Origin: Ischnura elegans
Taxonomy: Eukaryota > Arthropoda > Insecta > Odonata > Coenagrionidae
Assembly (NCBI RefSeq): GCF_921293095.1
Contig: NC_060249.1
Coordinates: 75,651,907-75,715,906 of the forward strand
DNA length: 64,000 bases
Reading direction: 5' to 3'
The notes beneath the pieces were generated by a model. The model ran no database searches. It was not told the DNA's origin and saw only the letters and a list, made by a program, of their open reading frames with translations. The first letter of the stretch is position 1. Each line of letters begins with the position of its first letter. Shown here one piece after another: positions 54,601 through 63,802 of this stretch. The position numbers and the translations under genes are program-made.

Positions 54601-55357
54601 GTTCTTGAATTTGATGCACAGTTGAGGTTTTCGCCCGAAAACCAGTCTGCTAGGGGGAGATGACTTTTTCTTCGGTAGGAAGATGGTTGCGTTGGGGGTT
54701 TTTGGGTTTTGGGAGCATGATGATTTTTGCGTGTTTCGAAGATGTTGGAAAGTACGAAATGGATAGGAGGAAATTATAAAAACGGTTGAGAATGGGAATA
54801 AGTGGTTTGGGCAGATTTTTAAGCAATCTAATGGAAATGCCATTAGGGCCTGCTGCGGATTTCTGAGTTGTCCGCGATTGATTTACGTCGGCGTAATGCG
54901 CAGTGGAGGATGCTTGAAAAGAATCATTCCCGTCTTCTGCGTCGTCATTGACATACTGGAGGACTCCAAAACGGTTGCTTGTCTCTATAGGTGACGGATA
55001 TGCAGGAGGGATAGTTATTCTGCGGCGTTTTCTATTTTCTGTAAAATCGTTTTCATCAGCCGGAGGGGCAGGGGCGTCAGGTTGCTTAGTAGGCATGCCT
55101 ATGAGGATGGCGCGCACGTTTTGATCATTGAGTCTATCTTCACGAATATTCACTAGAACGTATGAACTCTCTAGTGGGACTTGGGAGGGAGAGGGGTTTA
55201 TGCCACGACTCACCGATTCCAACTCAGGAACGGGGATGGCTGACTCGATGTCGCTCGATGAGTAATCCTCGGGAGTCCCATTGCTGAGACGCCGGTGTGC
55301 TGGGCGATGTTTTGTCGTCCATGGCGCCGGACGGCGCCTTCGCAGTATTGCCTTCAC
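54600..55357 (-). pseudogene. Internally deleted non-LTR element: Gag N-terminus fused to RT
   Basis: A single open frame starts MKAILRRRRPAPWTTKHRPA and runs through a Pro/Ser-rich Gag-like N-terminus (to about residue 165, NRFGVLQYVNDDAEDG). It then switches abruptly to the start of a LINE RT: KSAAGPNGISIRLLKNLPKP, ILNRFYNFLLSISYFPTSSK and HAKIIMLPKPKNPQRNH (the A.GPDGI...LK.LP...W..A.V..I.KP block). The knuckles, endonuclease and linker that should lie between are missing. The RT is cut after the first block. The frame stayed open across the joint. Confidence 0.6.
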
Positions 55358-55489
55358 TCAATGAAAGTGAATTGACGAAGCACTTAGAAAAATAAAACTA
55401 CCCACGCGTAGGAAATCTCGTCGGAAAAATCGCAAATTGGCTGAATAGAACACCAAGATCAGTATCTGGTGGGCTTTATCCTTAGGAAC

Positions 55490-56256
55490 AGTTGCTTCCG
55501 CTCTTCCTGGGCTTTTTCCACTTCCACAACATCTGTCGTCATGTTGATTTCAGTGGCCGAAAAAATGCCACGTCCAGAGGTTGTGTCAGGAAGGTGGAGT
55601 TAGCTGGGAGAAAAATAAAACTGATATCATTGTCTTTACACAACTTCACAGATTCCACTGATAAATGGAAAGACAAATAGTCCCCAATCAGAAATGTTCG
55701 ACCTGTTCGTTTTTTCATGTATGGCAGAGCAACTTTCAGTACCCAATATTCAAAGCATAAGTAATCAAACCAGCCAGATTTTGTTCGATTGTACCTGGCG
55801 TTTTTTGGCCCACCCTTGTCCAGCTTTGGTACACGTGCATTGCCTTGGACGCAACGTGGGCTGCAAACATCATAGACGTAGATGCATTTGATGAGTTTAT
55901 GATTCTTTCTGGATATTTTGTCCCTCTACGTGTAATGGCCTTTAGTTTACCAGGGTCATCACTTAGATTCGTCTCGTCGTAGTTAACAATATTAGATAAA
56001 GGCATATCCTTTAATTTATTTGTCACCTCATCAAAATAGTTGTTGTTTCTGGTGTCACACCAGCTCTCGGTCGTTTAATATTCTGACTCATTCTCACCGC
56101 CAGTTGATCCTTAAAACGTTTTAAAAATGATCCAACAAAGTCACGGCCAGGGAGGTTATCTTTAAACCTCTGAACTTTTTTCCCTCTTCGGTCTAAAAAG
56201 TCTTTTATAAGGAGTTGTAGAGTTGTAGTGCCAATAGGATCGGCCATTCGCCACAT
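55490..56256 (-). pseudogene. pogo/Tigger (jerky-like) transposase, nearly complete core
   Basis: The frame at 56023-56256 reads DFLDRRGKKVQRFKDNLPGR then FLKRFKDQLAVRMSQNIKRP with RAGV, the second CENP-B-like helix-turn-helix. It is followed by LSNIVNYDETNLSDDPGKLK (first catalytic Asp) and STSMMFAAHVASKAM (55736-56026), then TFLIGDYLSFHLSVESVKLC (second Asp block) and FLPANSTFLTQPLDVAFFRP with LK (55510-55720). All DDE_1 blocks except the distal end are present in the right order, with a join near 56023 and one near 55736. The first helix-turn-helix is lost. Confidence 0.8.
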
Positions 56257-56426
56257 ATGTTCAGCCTTTCAACAAACCGTTGTTCTTTGAGGGATAAAGC
56301 AGTCTGACCACAATGTTTCTTCATATTGTCCTCTTTACAAGTGTCGATATAGGGTAACCTGCCCAGTAATGGACACCCTTAAGGAAATTTTAACGTTAAT
56401 AATTTTTTGCAGGTCCCCTTTTATCA

Positions 56427-56970
56427 TTAGAAGAAAATTGATAATCGATATTGGTAACTAATGACTTCTTTCGTTAAGTCTGCATATTTTGTTTTTTTTA
56501 TGCAGATTCGTAGTTTCACTGTATTTGCATTATACTGCATGTGTGAAATCATCCTCAATTCCTCGGAAGTAGTGCTGCCCTCTAACAGTCTGATATGTTG
56601 ACATAATTTGTAAAATTTGACTAAACTATATACGTTGAACATCTTCAACGTTTGGAAAAATGTAAAAATTGTCAACCTTGATGGACTCTCAAAAATTTTG
56701 CTGTCATTGGACCTGCTTTTTTATCCATCACCTCTCCAGTGAACACTTTCTTGGTTTCTCTTTTTGTTTTTTCATTGTAAAAAATTCAGCAACACCTCAC
56801 TGCTAAACTTTTTTCCATGGAACTTGGTAAGTGATTGTTGCAGTAAAAAACGTTTCACAATCTGAAATGACGCACCCCTTGGTCCTTCAACGGACTTTAA
56901 TAGCTGGCCATTTGCGTTTTTAAAGGGGAATGCAGAATGGGCCCACAACGGACCTCAATTCCATACACCA
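56427..56970 (-). pseudogene. Transposon fragment sharing the 52.6 kb repeat
   Basis: 56811-56968 is the second copy of the EnSpm-like C-terminal repeat. Below it a frame at 56427-56675 reads MTIFTFFQTLKMFNVYSLVK then YKLCQHIRLLEGSTTSEELR and continues with Lys-rich sequence. I do not recognise it. It may be the unconserved tail of the same element, since the homology to 52.5 kb fades below 56800. Confidence 0.35.
56811..56968 (-). repeat. Repeat shared with 52566-52735
   Basis: See the partner entry; the identity includes GGTAAGTGATTGTTGC, AAAAAACGTTTC and AGCTGGCCATTTGC. Confidence 0.8.
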
Positions 56971-56980
56971 GCAGGGTTCC

Positions 56981-57980
56981 CACACAGCACACGATCATCT
57001 TTAGGACGTCCGGTGACTGTCCGCCAAGTGGCCTACGGACGTACGTAGGCCGTCCTCATTTATGCCAAAGAATATCCGCTGCACGTCCGCATGTCAGTAA
57101 AAAAAGGCAGCCTACGGACGTCCTGAAAGTGTCAGCTCTGGACACCTTTAGGACACTCAAAGGACACATTTAGGTTAGGACTGAATTTTGTTCATTACCA
57201 ATAAATACTAGGTCCGGACAAGAATTGAAATTAATAAGGCATCAATTTCATGTACAATATTTATTAGACTTCTTTGGTACAAGAATCTAGCACAAGAAAT
57301 TAAATGTTACTTAATTTTCTTCTTCCCCTGCAAGCACATCCTCTAGTTTCTCAGTTACTTCTACATATTTTCCAGGGGCAGGCATGATCTCCTGCACTGC
57401 TCCTGTAAAGATGAATGCTATTATTATGGCATTGTTGTCTCTGAATGGTGCCCACTGAATGGAATTAAAGAATAACGGAAACTTCACTATTCACAGAAAC
57501 TCTAATTTTCACCAACTTAACCACAAAAATTCATGAATTGTGGTGAGACGTTAACGTCAATAACTTGATCTCCAACGGCAGCCGGCCGGCACCGCAGCCG
57601 TCACTTGCGATCCTTCCGCGGGCCTTCTTTCTAGGTGTCTATGGCATCATCCGAGAAAGAAAATAGTCCCACACCGGATAAGAATCTTAGTATCCAGATA
57701 CGAACTGGATACTACTGTGTCATGTTAATTCACGAGTTTTTAGGTAATTTGGGCGATAGTGATACAATTTAATCGCTGTATATGAATTTGCCAGTGTAAT
57801 GTTCAAAACCGTACAAATGGGACATTAGTTGGACGTCCGCTGGACGTCCGAGATGGGACAGTGCGGACGGATGGCAAGGACGGCAGCCGGTCGTCGTGTG
57901 GCTGTCCTGATAATCCGCTGACAGTGAGAGGACGCGCCGGACGCGCAGCGGACATCCTTTGGCAACGATGTGCTGCGTGA
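56981..57980. mobile_element. 1-kb TIR element with clustered GGACGTCC-like motifs
   Basis: The left end CACACAGCACACGATCATC and the right end, inverse TCACGCAGCACATCGTTGCC, form imperfect terminal inverted repeats. The first 200 bp and last 150 bp are packed with GGACGTCC, GGACGTACG, GGACACC and similar repeats on both strands. A 5-bp direct repeat GTTCC flanks it (56976-56980 and 57981-57985). Inside is an apparent terminal exon with a poly(A) signal. I cannot place it in a named superfamily. Confidence 0.6.
57311..57402 (-). CDS. Apparent 3'-terminal coding exon inside the GGACGTCC element
   Basis: On the minus strand a pyrimidine-rich acceptor (TTCATCTTTACAG) precedes 57402. The phase with codons starting at 57400 reads AVQEIMPAPGKYVEVTEKLE then DVLAGEEEN and a stop at 57311-57313. 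AATAAA follows at about 57262-57267, as a normal poly(A) signal. The element may carry the last exon of an unknown transposase or of a captured host gene. A chance frame cannot be excluded at 30 codons, but splice site, codon phase and poly(A) signal agree. Confidence 0.4.
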
Positions 57981-58125
57981 GTTCCTACTCAACCGTGAAA
58001 ACTTTAAAACCGTGAATAAGCCGTGAATTTCGTGCCTTACCTAATTTCTCAGTGAATTTCGTCCACCGTGAAAAAACCTGGAGAAAGCCGCGAATTTCTT
58101 AATGAAACCTTAAAAATCTCTCTAA

Positions 58126-58853
58126 CTTGTATGTAGAACTACGTTTGGCAGATAGAAGAAAAATCGATGATTCGATCATGTTTCAAGGCCGAGTCACGTA
58201 CAGATACTGTCCACTCATTTATCTGCACGCGTCCCCGCACGGGGGGAGGAGAGTTATCTCTTCCTTTGGGGAGTCGCGCCCCCACGGACCCGAGCCCACC
58301 GAGGAGACAAGCTCGTAAAAAAACCCCGTCGCTCGCTCGGATAGTGTCCAGACAGCATGTGACTCTGCTGCTCTGAGTAGCCGTAAGATCTGGCGTCCAG
58401 AATCACCCACGTGTTTGCCGTGCGTGGAGACCCGTACGTGGGGGAGAAGGGGATCCTGGTGGGTGAGCTCTCCGGCACCCAGCTGGGCGTCGGATACCCG
58501 GTATGGGCCGGAGTTCAACACCCCACTTCGGCCCTGGATTCCCCGCAAAACGGGCGGCCGAGAAGAGCCCAGCTCGGTCAATCGGCTCCTGGCGGCTGGG
58601 GAGCTTGGCGACTCCTTCCGAGCGTACGCCAGGACGGGTTAGTGCTGGAGATATGGGGGTCTCCGTAGGGCGGCTGAAGGCGTGTGGGTTCGGAGGGCCC
58701 CCGCGCTGGAGGTTCTAACCCGAAAGAGACCCCCTTTCGAAGGTTCCTATGTCCCTTGGGTAGCCCTGGCGACCACACCGAAATTCGGTGTGGCGTCCCG
58801 AATGTGTGGCTCCGTGGTGGGTGGGGAGCCCAGGGGATGAAATATAACGTAGT
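58126..58853 (+). promoter_or_regulatory. GC-rich 5' untranslated region of the LINE
   Basis: This roughly 0.7 kb block is much richer in G+C than its surroundings and has overlapping open frames on both strands with no domain pattern, as expected of a GC-rich leader rather than genes. LINEs of this group carry an internal Pol II promoter at the 5' end; no specific promoter element is assigned here. Confidence 0.45.
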
Positions 58854-60026
58854 ATGGAGTCTGAAATTCTTCCTCCACCAAAAAGATCCCGCCCGGACAC
58901 GGGCGGAGGAGAACAGTTATTCGAAAGAGCAAAACGGTTTCTGTCATTGAAATGCTCCAAGGACGGCGAAAATTTGAAAAAGGTTTCTCCCTTCTTCATT
59001 AAAAAAGCACTTCAAGCCATCATTCCAGGAGAGCCAAACTCAGTAAAGAAACTTAGAGATGGTTCCCTATTAATCGAAACAGCCAATAACGTACAAGCCG
59101 AAAAATTGTTAAAAGTAGAAAAGTTGCACGATATACCAATCAATGTCGAGATCCACCGTACTCTAAATACATCTAGGGGTGTGATCAGCCACTACGACCT
59201 ACTATATGTCGAACCAGACGAAATTAAGAAGGAGATGGCTTCCCAGGGTGTCATTGATTGTCGACGACTTACAACGAAGCGTAACGGTGAAGTGATTAAT
59301 ACTACCTCGGTAATCCTCACGTTCGGTTTGGATAAAATCCCGAGCAAAGTCTACCTAGGCTATGAATCGGTACCTGTGAGACCTTTCTTTCCCAACCCGA
59401 TGCGTTGCTTTCAATGCCAAAAATTCGGCCACATCGCACCGCGATGTGAGGGCAAGAACACCTGCCCGCGCTGTGGCAAGGACAAGCATGACGGTGAGAA
59501 ATGTTCATCGGAGCCTTTCTGCGTCAACTGCGAGGGCACGCATCCATCGTACTCCCGAGATTGTCCCGTCATGAAAGATGAAAGGAGGATAATGGAAATA
59601 AAGACCCTGGAAAGAATCCCCTATTCCGAGGCACGAATGAAATACCGGTCACAGATGGCCCCAACATTTTCAAAATCGTATTCGCAAATAGTCGCAACCA
59701 CCACTAAAAAAACTACATGTACCATCTCTACTCAGACTTATAATGATTTTCGCATTGAGAGCACGAAGATGCCCATACGAGAACAAAAAAAAACAGAAAA
59801 GCAAATTAATAAAGTCACAGACAGGAAAAGTCATTCTAAGGCGGTTTCCCCTAAGAAAAACCCAAAATCTACTTCTGAGGATGCTGGGAATAAGCGGGAT
59901 AAAACACCCCCACCCACATCCTCTAAAGATGCACAATATGATGCCATGGAAGAAGACCTCTGTGTCTCGGACACAGAAGTGTTCCAGGCCAGGATAAAGC
60001 AGAGGAAACAGCGGTTAAAACGTTGA
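58854..60026 (+). CDS. LINE ORF1 (Gag-like nucleic-acid-binding protein)
   Basis: The 390-residue frame begins MESEILPPPKRSRPDTGG. Its middle has the Gag RRM-like region (VKKLRDGSLLIETANNVQAE, then VISHYDLLYVEPDEIKKEMA). Then come three zinc knuckles between about residues 183 and 243: CFQCQKFGHIAPRC, CPRCGKDKHDGEKC and CVNCEGTHPSYSRDC. The tail is Lys/Ser-rich and ends KQRKQRLKR. It binds element RNA in the ribonucleoprotein. I take the ATG at 58854, which follows the GC-rich leader and precedes the first conserved residues. The end of ORF1 is 75 bp before ORF2. The knuckle region is related to the fragment at 35.9-36.3 kb. Confidence 0.85.
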   Translation: MESEILPPPKRSRPDTGGGEQLFERAKRFLSLKCSKDGENLKKVSPFFIKKALQAIIPGEPNSVKKLRDGSLLIETANNVQAEKLLKVEKLHDIPINVEIHRTLNTSRGVISHYDLLYVEPDEIKKEMASQGVIDCRRLTTKRNGEVINTTSVILTFGLDKIPSKVYLGYESVPVRPFFPNPMRCFQCQKFGHIAPRCEGKNTCPRCGKDKHDGEKCSSEPFCVNCEGTHPSYSRDCPVMKDERRIMEIKTLERIPYSEARMKYRSQMAPTFSKSYSQIVATTTKKTTCTISTQTYNDFRIESTKMPIREQKKTEKQINKVTDRKSHSKAVSPKKNPKSTSEDAGNKRDKTPPPTSSKDAQYDAMEEDLCVSDTEVFQARIKQRKQRLKR

Positions 60027-60101
60027 TCCTCCGCTCACTGTGTACATATGTACATTTCCAGTTTTTAACCTATTTATTTATTTATTTTAACAATTTAAAC
60101 C

Positions 60102-60860
60102 ATGTATTTTATTCTACAATGGAATATGAATGGTTTTTATAGGCACAAGGAGGAGCTGGTTGTTTTAATTAGAGACTATAACCCCGTCTGCATATGCCTG
60201 CAAGAAACGCATTTTAAGCTGACAGACAAGACCGTTTTAAAAGGTTTTAAATTTTTTAGACTTGACGACACCAGTGGTCAGCGAGCCCAGGGTGGAGTGG
60301 CAATTGCTATTCGGGAGGCCCTATACACCTCACGAGTGCAATTGGACACTCCGCTGCAGGCAATTGCAGTGACAGTACACGCACCCGAGGCAATTACTCT
60401 CTGCAACGTATATCTGCCGGAAGGTGCACCTGTGAGTCGAGTTAATTTAGAATCCCTCGTTCGTCAATTACCTCGGCCCTATGTTTTAATGGGTGACTTC
60501 AACGCACACGACACCCTATGGGGTAGCACAAGAACTCAGTGCAATCAAAGGGGACACATAGTCACAAATTTTATCAATGACCTTAACTTGTTTTTACTAA
60601 ACACCGGTGAAAAAACTCGATTCAACAGCTTCAACGGTACCTTCTCGTGTATCGACTTAAGTATTTCGACAGGTGGCCTAATGCGTAGGCTTGAGTGGTC
60701 CGTACATATAGATTTATGCGGTAGCGACCACTACCCTATTTTAATTACTAAAGGTGGCGGTTTTATCCACCGTCCGACTCAACCAAGCAATTGGGTTGTC
60801 CGCAAGGCCAATTGGTCTCTTTTTAAAAGAAATTTTATTTTAACCACGACGACAATGTGA
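60102..60860 (+). CDS. LINE ORF2 part 1: apurinic-like endonuclease
   Basis: The frame opens MYFILQWNMNGFYRHKEELV (the QWN.NG block of LINE endonucleases). It continues with CICLQETHFK (catalytic Glu), GGVAIAIR, VYLPEG, YVLMGDFNAHDTLWGS (catalytic Asp/Asn block), CIDLSIST and SDHYPILI (catalytic Asp/His block). All catalytic landmarks are present. The frame stops at 60860 because of a one-base shift within a T-rich run (about 60833-60841). The continuing frame overlaps it and carries the RT. This nicks target DNA for target-primed reverse transcription. Confidence 0.85.
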   Translation: MYFILQWNMNGFYRHKEELVVLIRDYNPVCICLQETHFKLTDKTVLKGFKFFRLDDTSGQRAQGGVAIAIREALYTSRVQLDTPLQAIAVTVHAPEAITLCNVYLPEGAPVSRVNLESLVRQLPRPYVLMGDFNAHDTLWGSTRTQCNQRGHIVTNFINDLNLFLLNTGEKTRFNSFNGTFSCIDLSISTGGLMRRLEWSVHIDLCGSDHYPILITKGGGFIHRPTQPSNWVVRKANWSLFKRNFILTTTTM

Positions 60861-63802
60861 ATGGTGTGGGGAACATAAAAGTACTCACAGATAACATTCT
60901 AGAAGCCGCAAATTCCACCGTACCCCGTTCTAAATGCAAATCTCACAGGCCCACAGTTCCTTGGTGGAACGAGGAGTGCGCAAAAGCTATACAGGTGCGA
61001 AAGAGGGCACTCCGAATCTTTAGCAAATATCCTACGGCGACAAATCTCACCGCCTTCCGGCGCCTCAGAGCGAAAGCTCGGCAAGTGGTTAAGGAGGCCA
61101 AGAAAGCTTCATGGGAGGAGTTTGTGTGTTCTATAAACCACAGGACTCCCATATCCAACATCTGGAGGAAGATTAAAAGCATCTCTGGCTCTAACCACAA
61201 CCCTGCAATTTCATCCCTGAAGGAGACTGACCGAGTTCTGACGACACCTCCCGAAATAAGCGAGTGCTTAGGACGTCGACTTGCGGAGACGAGTTGTAAC
61301 GGCAGCTACGACGAACCATTTAGAAACCTGAAAGAGCAGAATGAGACGATACCTCTTACCTTCAACCCGAGAGACTCTGGCGAGGTTTACAACGACCCCT
61401 TTTCTCTGTGGGAGTTGACCTCCGCCATCCTCGAATGCCGTGACGGCTCACCAGGAATAGATAAGGTGCATAACGCTTTTCTAAGAAATCTTCCCAAAGA
61501 GGCACTCCCCCATATGCTGCGATCCCTTAACCAAATTTGGTTAGAGGGTAGTTTTCCAGACCCTTGGAGGGAGTCCATAATCGTACCCATCCTTAAACAA
61601 GGAAAAGATGGATCGGACCCAAACAACTATAGACCGATATCTCTCACCAGCTGCGTATGCAAGGTGATGGAAAGAATGGTCAACCGTCGTCTCGTTTGGT
61701 GGTTGGAGCGGCGGAACCTTCTTTCGGATATCCAGTGCGGCTTTCGACGGGGTAGGTCAACCTCCGACCATCTCGTCAGGACTGACAGTTTCATTCAGGA
61801 AGCATTTCTTTTGCGGCAAAACGTAATTGGCGTGTTCTTCGACTTAGAGAAAGCGTATGACCGTGTTTGGCGGTACAAAATTCTGAAGACACTTGATAAA
61901 TGGGGGTTTAAAGGAAATCTACCTATTTTCATTAAAAATTTTCTGTATGCCCGAGTTTTTAAAGTTAGAATAGGTGAATATCTATCTACCTTATATCCAC
62001 AAGAAAATGGAGTACCCCAGGGGTCCGTACTGAGCGTGACCCTATTTGCCATTGCGATAAACGATGTGACCGAGTGTATCCGCTCCCCAGTTATGGGCTC
62101 GTTGTTTGTTGATGACCTCGCTATTTTCTGCAGGTCATCAAAATTAACGAATGCCTCTAGGCTGATCCAGCTGACTCTAAATAAGCTCTCCGTTTGGTCT
62201 CAGAGGAATGGATTCCGTTTCTCTACTGAGAAAACGAAATGCATTCACTTTTACCGAGGACGGGGTGTACAAGCCCCACCGTCCCTATATCTCAATGGTA
62301 ATGAGCTTCCTTACGTTGAGAACGCCCGATTTCTGGGTATGACATTGGACCGGCGCCTGAATTGGCGCGAACATTTCCGAGCTCTAAGAGACAAATGCTT
62401 CAAAGTTCTGAACATTTTACGGTTTCTGTCGCATTCGACATGGGGCGCGGATCGTACCTCAATGCTTATGCTGTATCGAGCATTAGTACGTTCAAGGCTA
62501 GACTACGGGTCGATTGTGTACTCATCCGCCCGTGAGACCTACATGAAACCGCTCTCGACGGTTCATAATACGGGACTGCGTTTAGCAACGGGTGCCTTCA
62601 GGACCTCCCCTGTCTTGAGCATTTACGCCGATACAGGAGAGCCTCCCCTAGTCAATCGCAGAGAGACGTTGATGTGCAATTATGCCACAAAAATTTTATC
62701 CGCGCCGAACCACCCCTGTTTTAACATTATTTCTCACCCACTGCTTTTAGACCTTTTTAACCGAAAGACAAGATCCACTAAACCTCTAAGTGTTCGCTTC
62801 AGAAACCTAATCGCAGAACGCAATTTTACCTTGCCCGCCACGTACCCCACTGGGTACAGCAACGTGCCGCCGTGGTTAATTCCCCGGCCAGCTTTGAGAC
62901 TTGATCTTACTCGCTGCTCTAAATCTACTACTATGCCGGGAGAATACCAACAACTTTTCAAGGAATTCCGCGCCGAAAACTCCGAATCTACGTTCGTATA
63001 CACTGACGGTTCGAAATCGGATACCGCCTGTGGGTGCGCTGTGGTATCCCCATATCATGGAGTCCTTAAGGCAAAATTGCATCCGTACTGTTCCATTTTT
63101 ACGGCTGAGCTCACTGCCATTAGGATTGCTCTCCGATCCATTAAAAACAGTGTTGCGTCATTTATGATCTGTACAGATTCTTACAGTGCTCTCCAATCCA
63201 TATCTCTTTATTCTCCTTGTCACCCCATTGTTCAGGACATACAAAGCACTCTGTTATCCCTGAGTAAAAAAGGGACCACTATAAGCTTCGCTTGGGTCCC
63301 TGGACATGTGGGCATACCAGGGAATGTGAAAGCAGACTCTGCGGCCAAAGATGCGCTCAGGTCTCCGGATACAGATTTTCAGTTAATGCCGGCGGAAGAT
63401 TTAGGGAATGCCATGAGGGGTATGATTAGACAAAATTGGAAGACGCAATGGCTCGAAATCCAAAATAACAAACTTCGGGAAATTAAGCCCGTAATAACGG
63501 CGTGGCAGACCTCTATAAGAAATGTCCGCAGGGAGGAAGTGGTTTTAACACGCTTAAGAATTGGTCACTGCTTATTAACCCATTCATACCTCTTCACCGA
63601 AGAGAGAATACAGCCCCAATGCTTAAATTGCGATTGTCCACTAACAGTGCGACATATCCTGACGGAGTGTGCAAGATATCGTACTGCACGGGTGAATCAC
63701 AACCTCGGAGTCAACCTAGCTGAGGTACTAGGAGACACTCCCGAAAACATTTCCCGACTGATAGCATTCCTACACTCAACTCGACTTTTCAATAAAATAT
63801 AA
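60857..63802 (+). CDS. LINE ORF2 part 2: reverse transcriptase and RNase H
   Basis: The 981-residue frame begins mid-protein; its start is only the point after the frameshift. RT motifs: IIVPILKQGKDGSDPNNYRP (about residue 235), GFRRGRSTSDHL, IGVFFDLEKAYDRVWRYKIL (first Asp), ENGVPQGSVLSVTLFAIAIN, LFVDDLAIF (catalytic FVDD, near 420) and FLGMTLDRRLNWREH (thumb). The C-terminal RNase H has FVYTDGSKSDTACG, FTAELTAIRIALRSI, TDSYSALQSI and WVPGHVGIPGNVKAD with SAAKDA, so D, E, D and D/H positions are retained. A knuckle-like CLNCDCPLTVRHILTECARY closes it. No internal stop. Intact enzymatic core apart from the join to part 1. Confidence 0.9.
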   Translation: MNGVGNIKVLTDNILEAANSTVPRSKCKSHRPTVPWWNEECAKAIQVRKRALRIFSKYPTATNLTAFRRLRAKARQVVKEAKKASWEEFVCSINHRTPISNIWRKIKSISGSNHNPAISSLKETDRVLTTPPEISECLGRRLAETSCNGSYDEPFRNLKEQNETIPLTFNPRDSGEVYNDPFSLWELTSAILECRDGSPGIDKVHNAFLRNLPKEALPHMLRSLNQIWLEGSFPDPWRESIIVPILKQGKDGSDPNNYRPISLTSCVCKVMERMVNRRLVWWLERRNLLSDIQCGFRRGRSTSDHLVRTDSFIQEAFLLRQNVIGVFFDLEKAYDRVWRYKILKTLDKWGFKGNLPIFIKNFLYARVFKVRIGEYLSTLYPQENGVPQGSVLSVTLFAIAINDVTECIRSPVMGSLFVDDLAIFCRSSKLTNASRLIQLTLNKLSVWSQRNGFRFSTEKTKCIHFYRGRGVQAPPSLYLNGNELPYVENARFLGMTLDRRLNWREHFRALRDKCFKVLNILRFLSHSTWGADRTSMLMLYRALVRSRLDYGSIVYSSARETYMKPLSTVHNTGLRLATGAFRTSPVLSIYADTGEPPLVNRRETLMCNYATKILSAPNHPCFNIISHPLLLDLFNRKTRSTKPLSVRFRNLIAERNFTLPATYPTGYSNVPPWLIPRPALRLDLTRCSKSTTMPGEYQQLFKEFRAENSESTFVYTDGSKSDTACGCAVVSPYHGVLKAKLHPYCSIFTAELTAIRIALRSIKNSVASFMICTDSYSALQSISLYSPCHPIVQDIQSTLLSLSKKGTTISFAWVPGHVGIPGNVKADSAAKDALRSPDTDFQLMPAEDLGNAMRGMIRQNWKTQWLEIQNNKLREIKPVITAWQTSIRNVRREEVVLTRLRIGHCLLTHSYLFTEERIQPQCLNCDCPLTVRHILTECARYRTARVNHNLGVNLAEVLGDTPENISRLIAFLHSTRLFNKI

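Larger units (their letters stand above)
56972..58110. mobile_element. CAGGGTTCC...CCGTGAA-type repeat, split by the element at 56981
   Basis: CAGGGTTCC (56972-56980) is separated by 1 kb from GTTCCTACTCAACCGTGAAA and the following CCGTGAATTT-rich tract (57981-58110). Joining across the duplicated GTTCC gives a CAGGGTTCCTACTC terminus that looks like a hAT-type MITE end. The right end is not clear; the tract contains several CCGTGAA and GTGAATTTCG repeats. Confidence 0.5.

Noticed and set aside
58219..58999. Numerous 60-120 codon frames on both strands of the GC-rich block
   Set aside because: Typical overlapping frames of stop-poor GC-rich sequence; no domains, and the block is the LINE leader.
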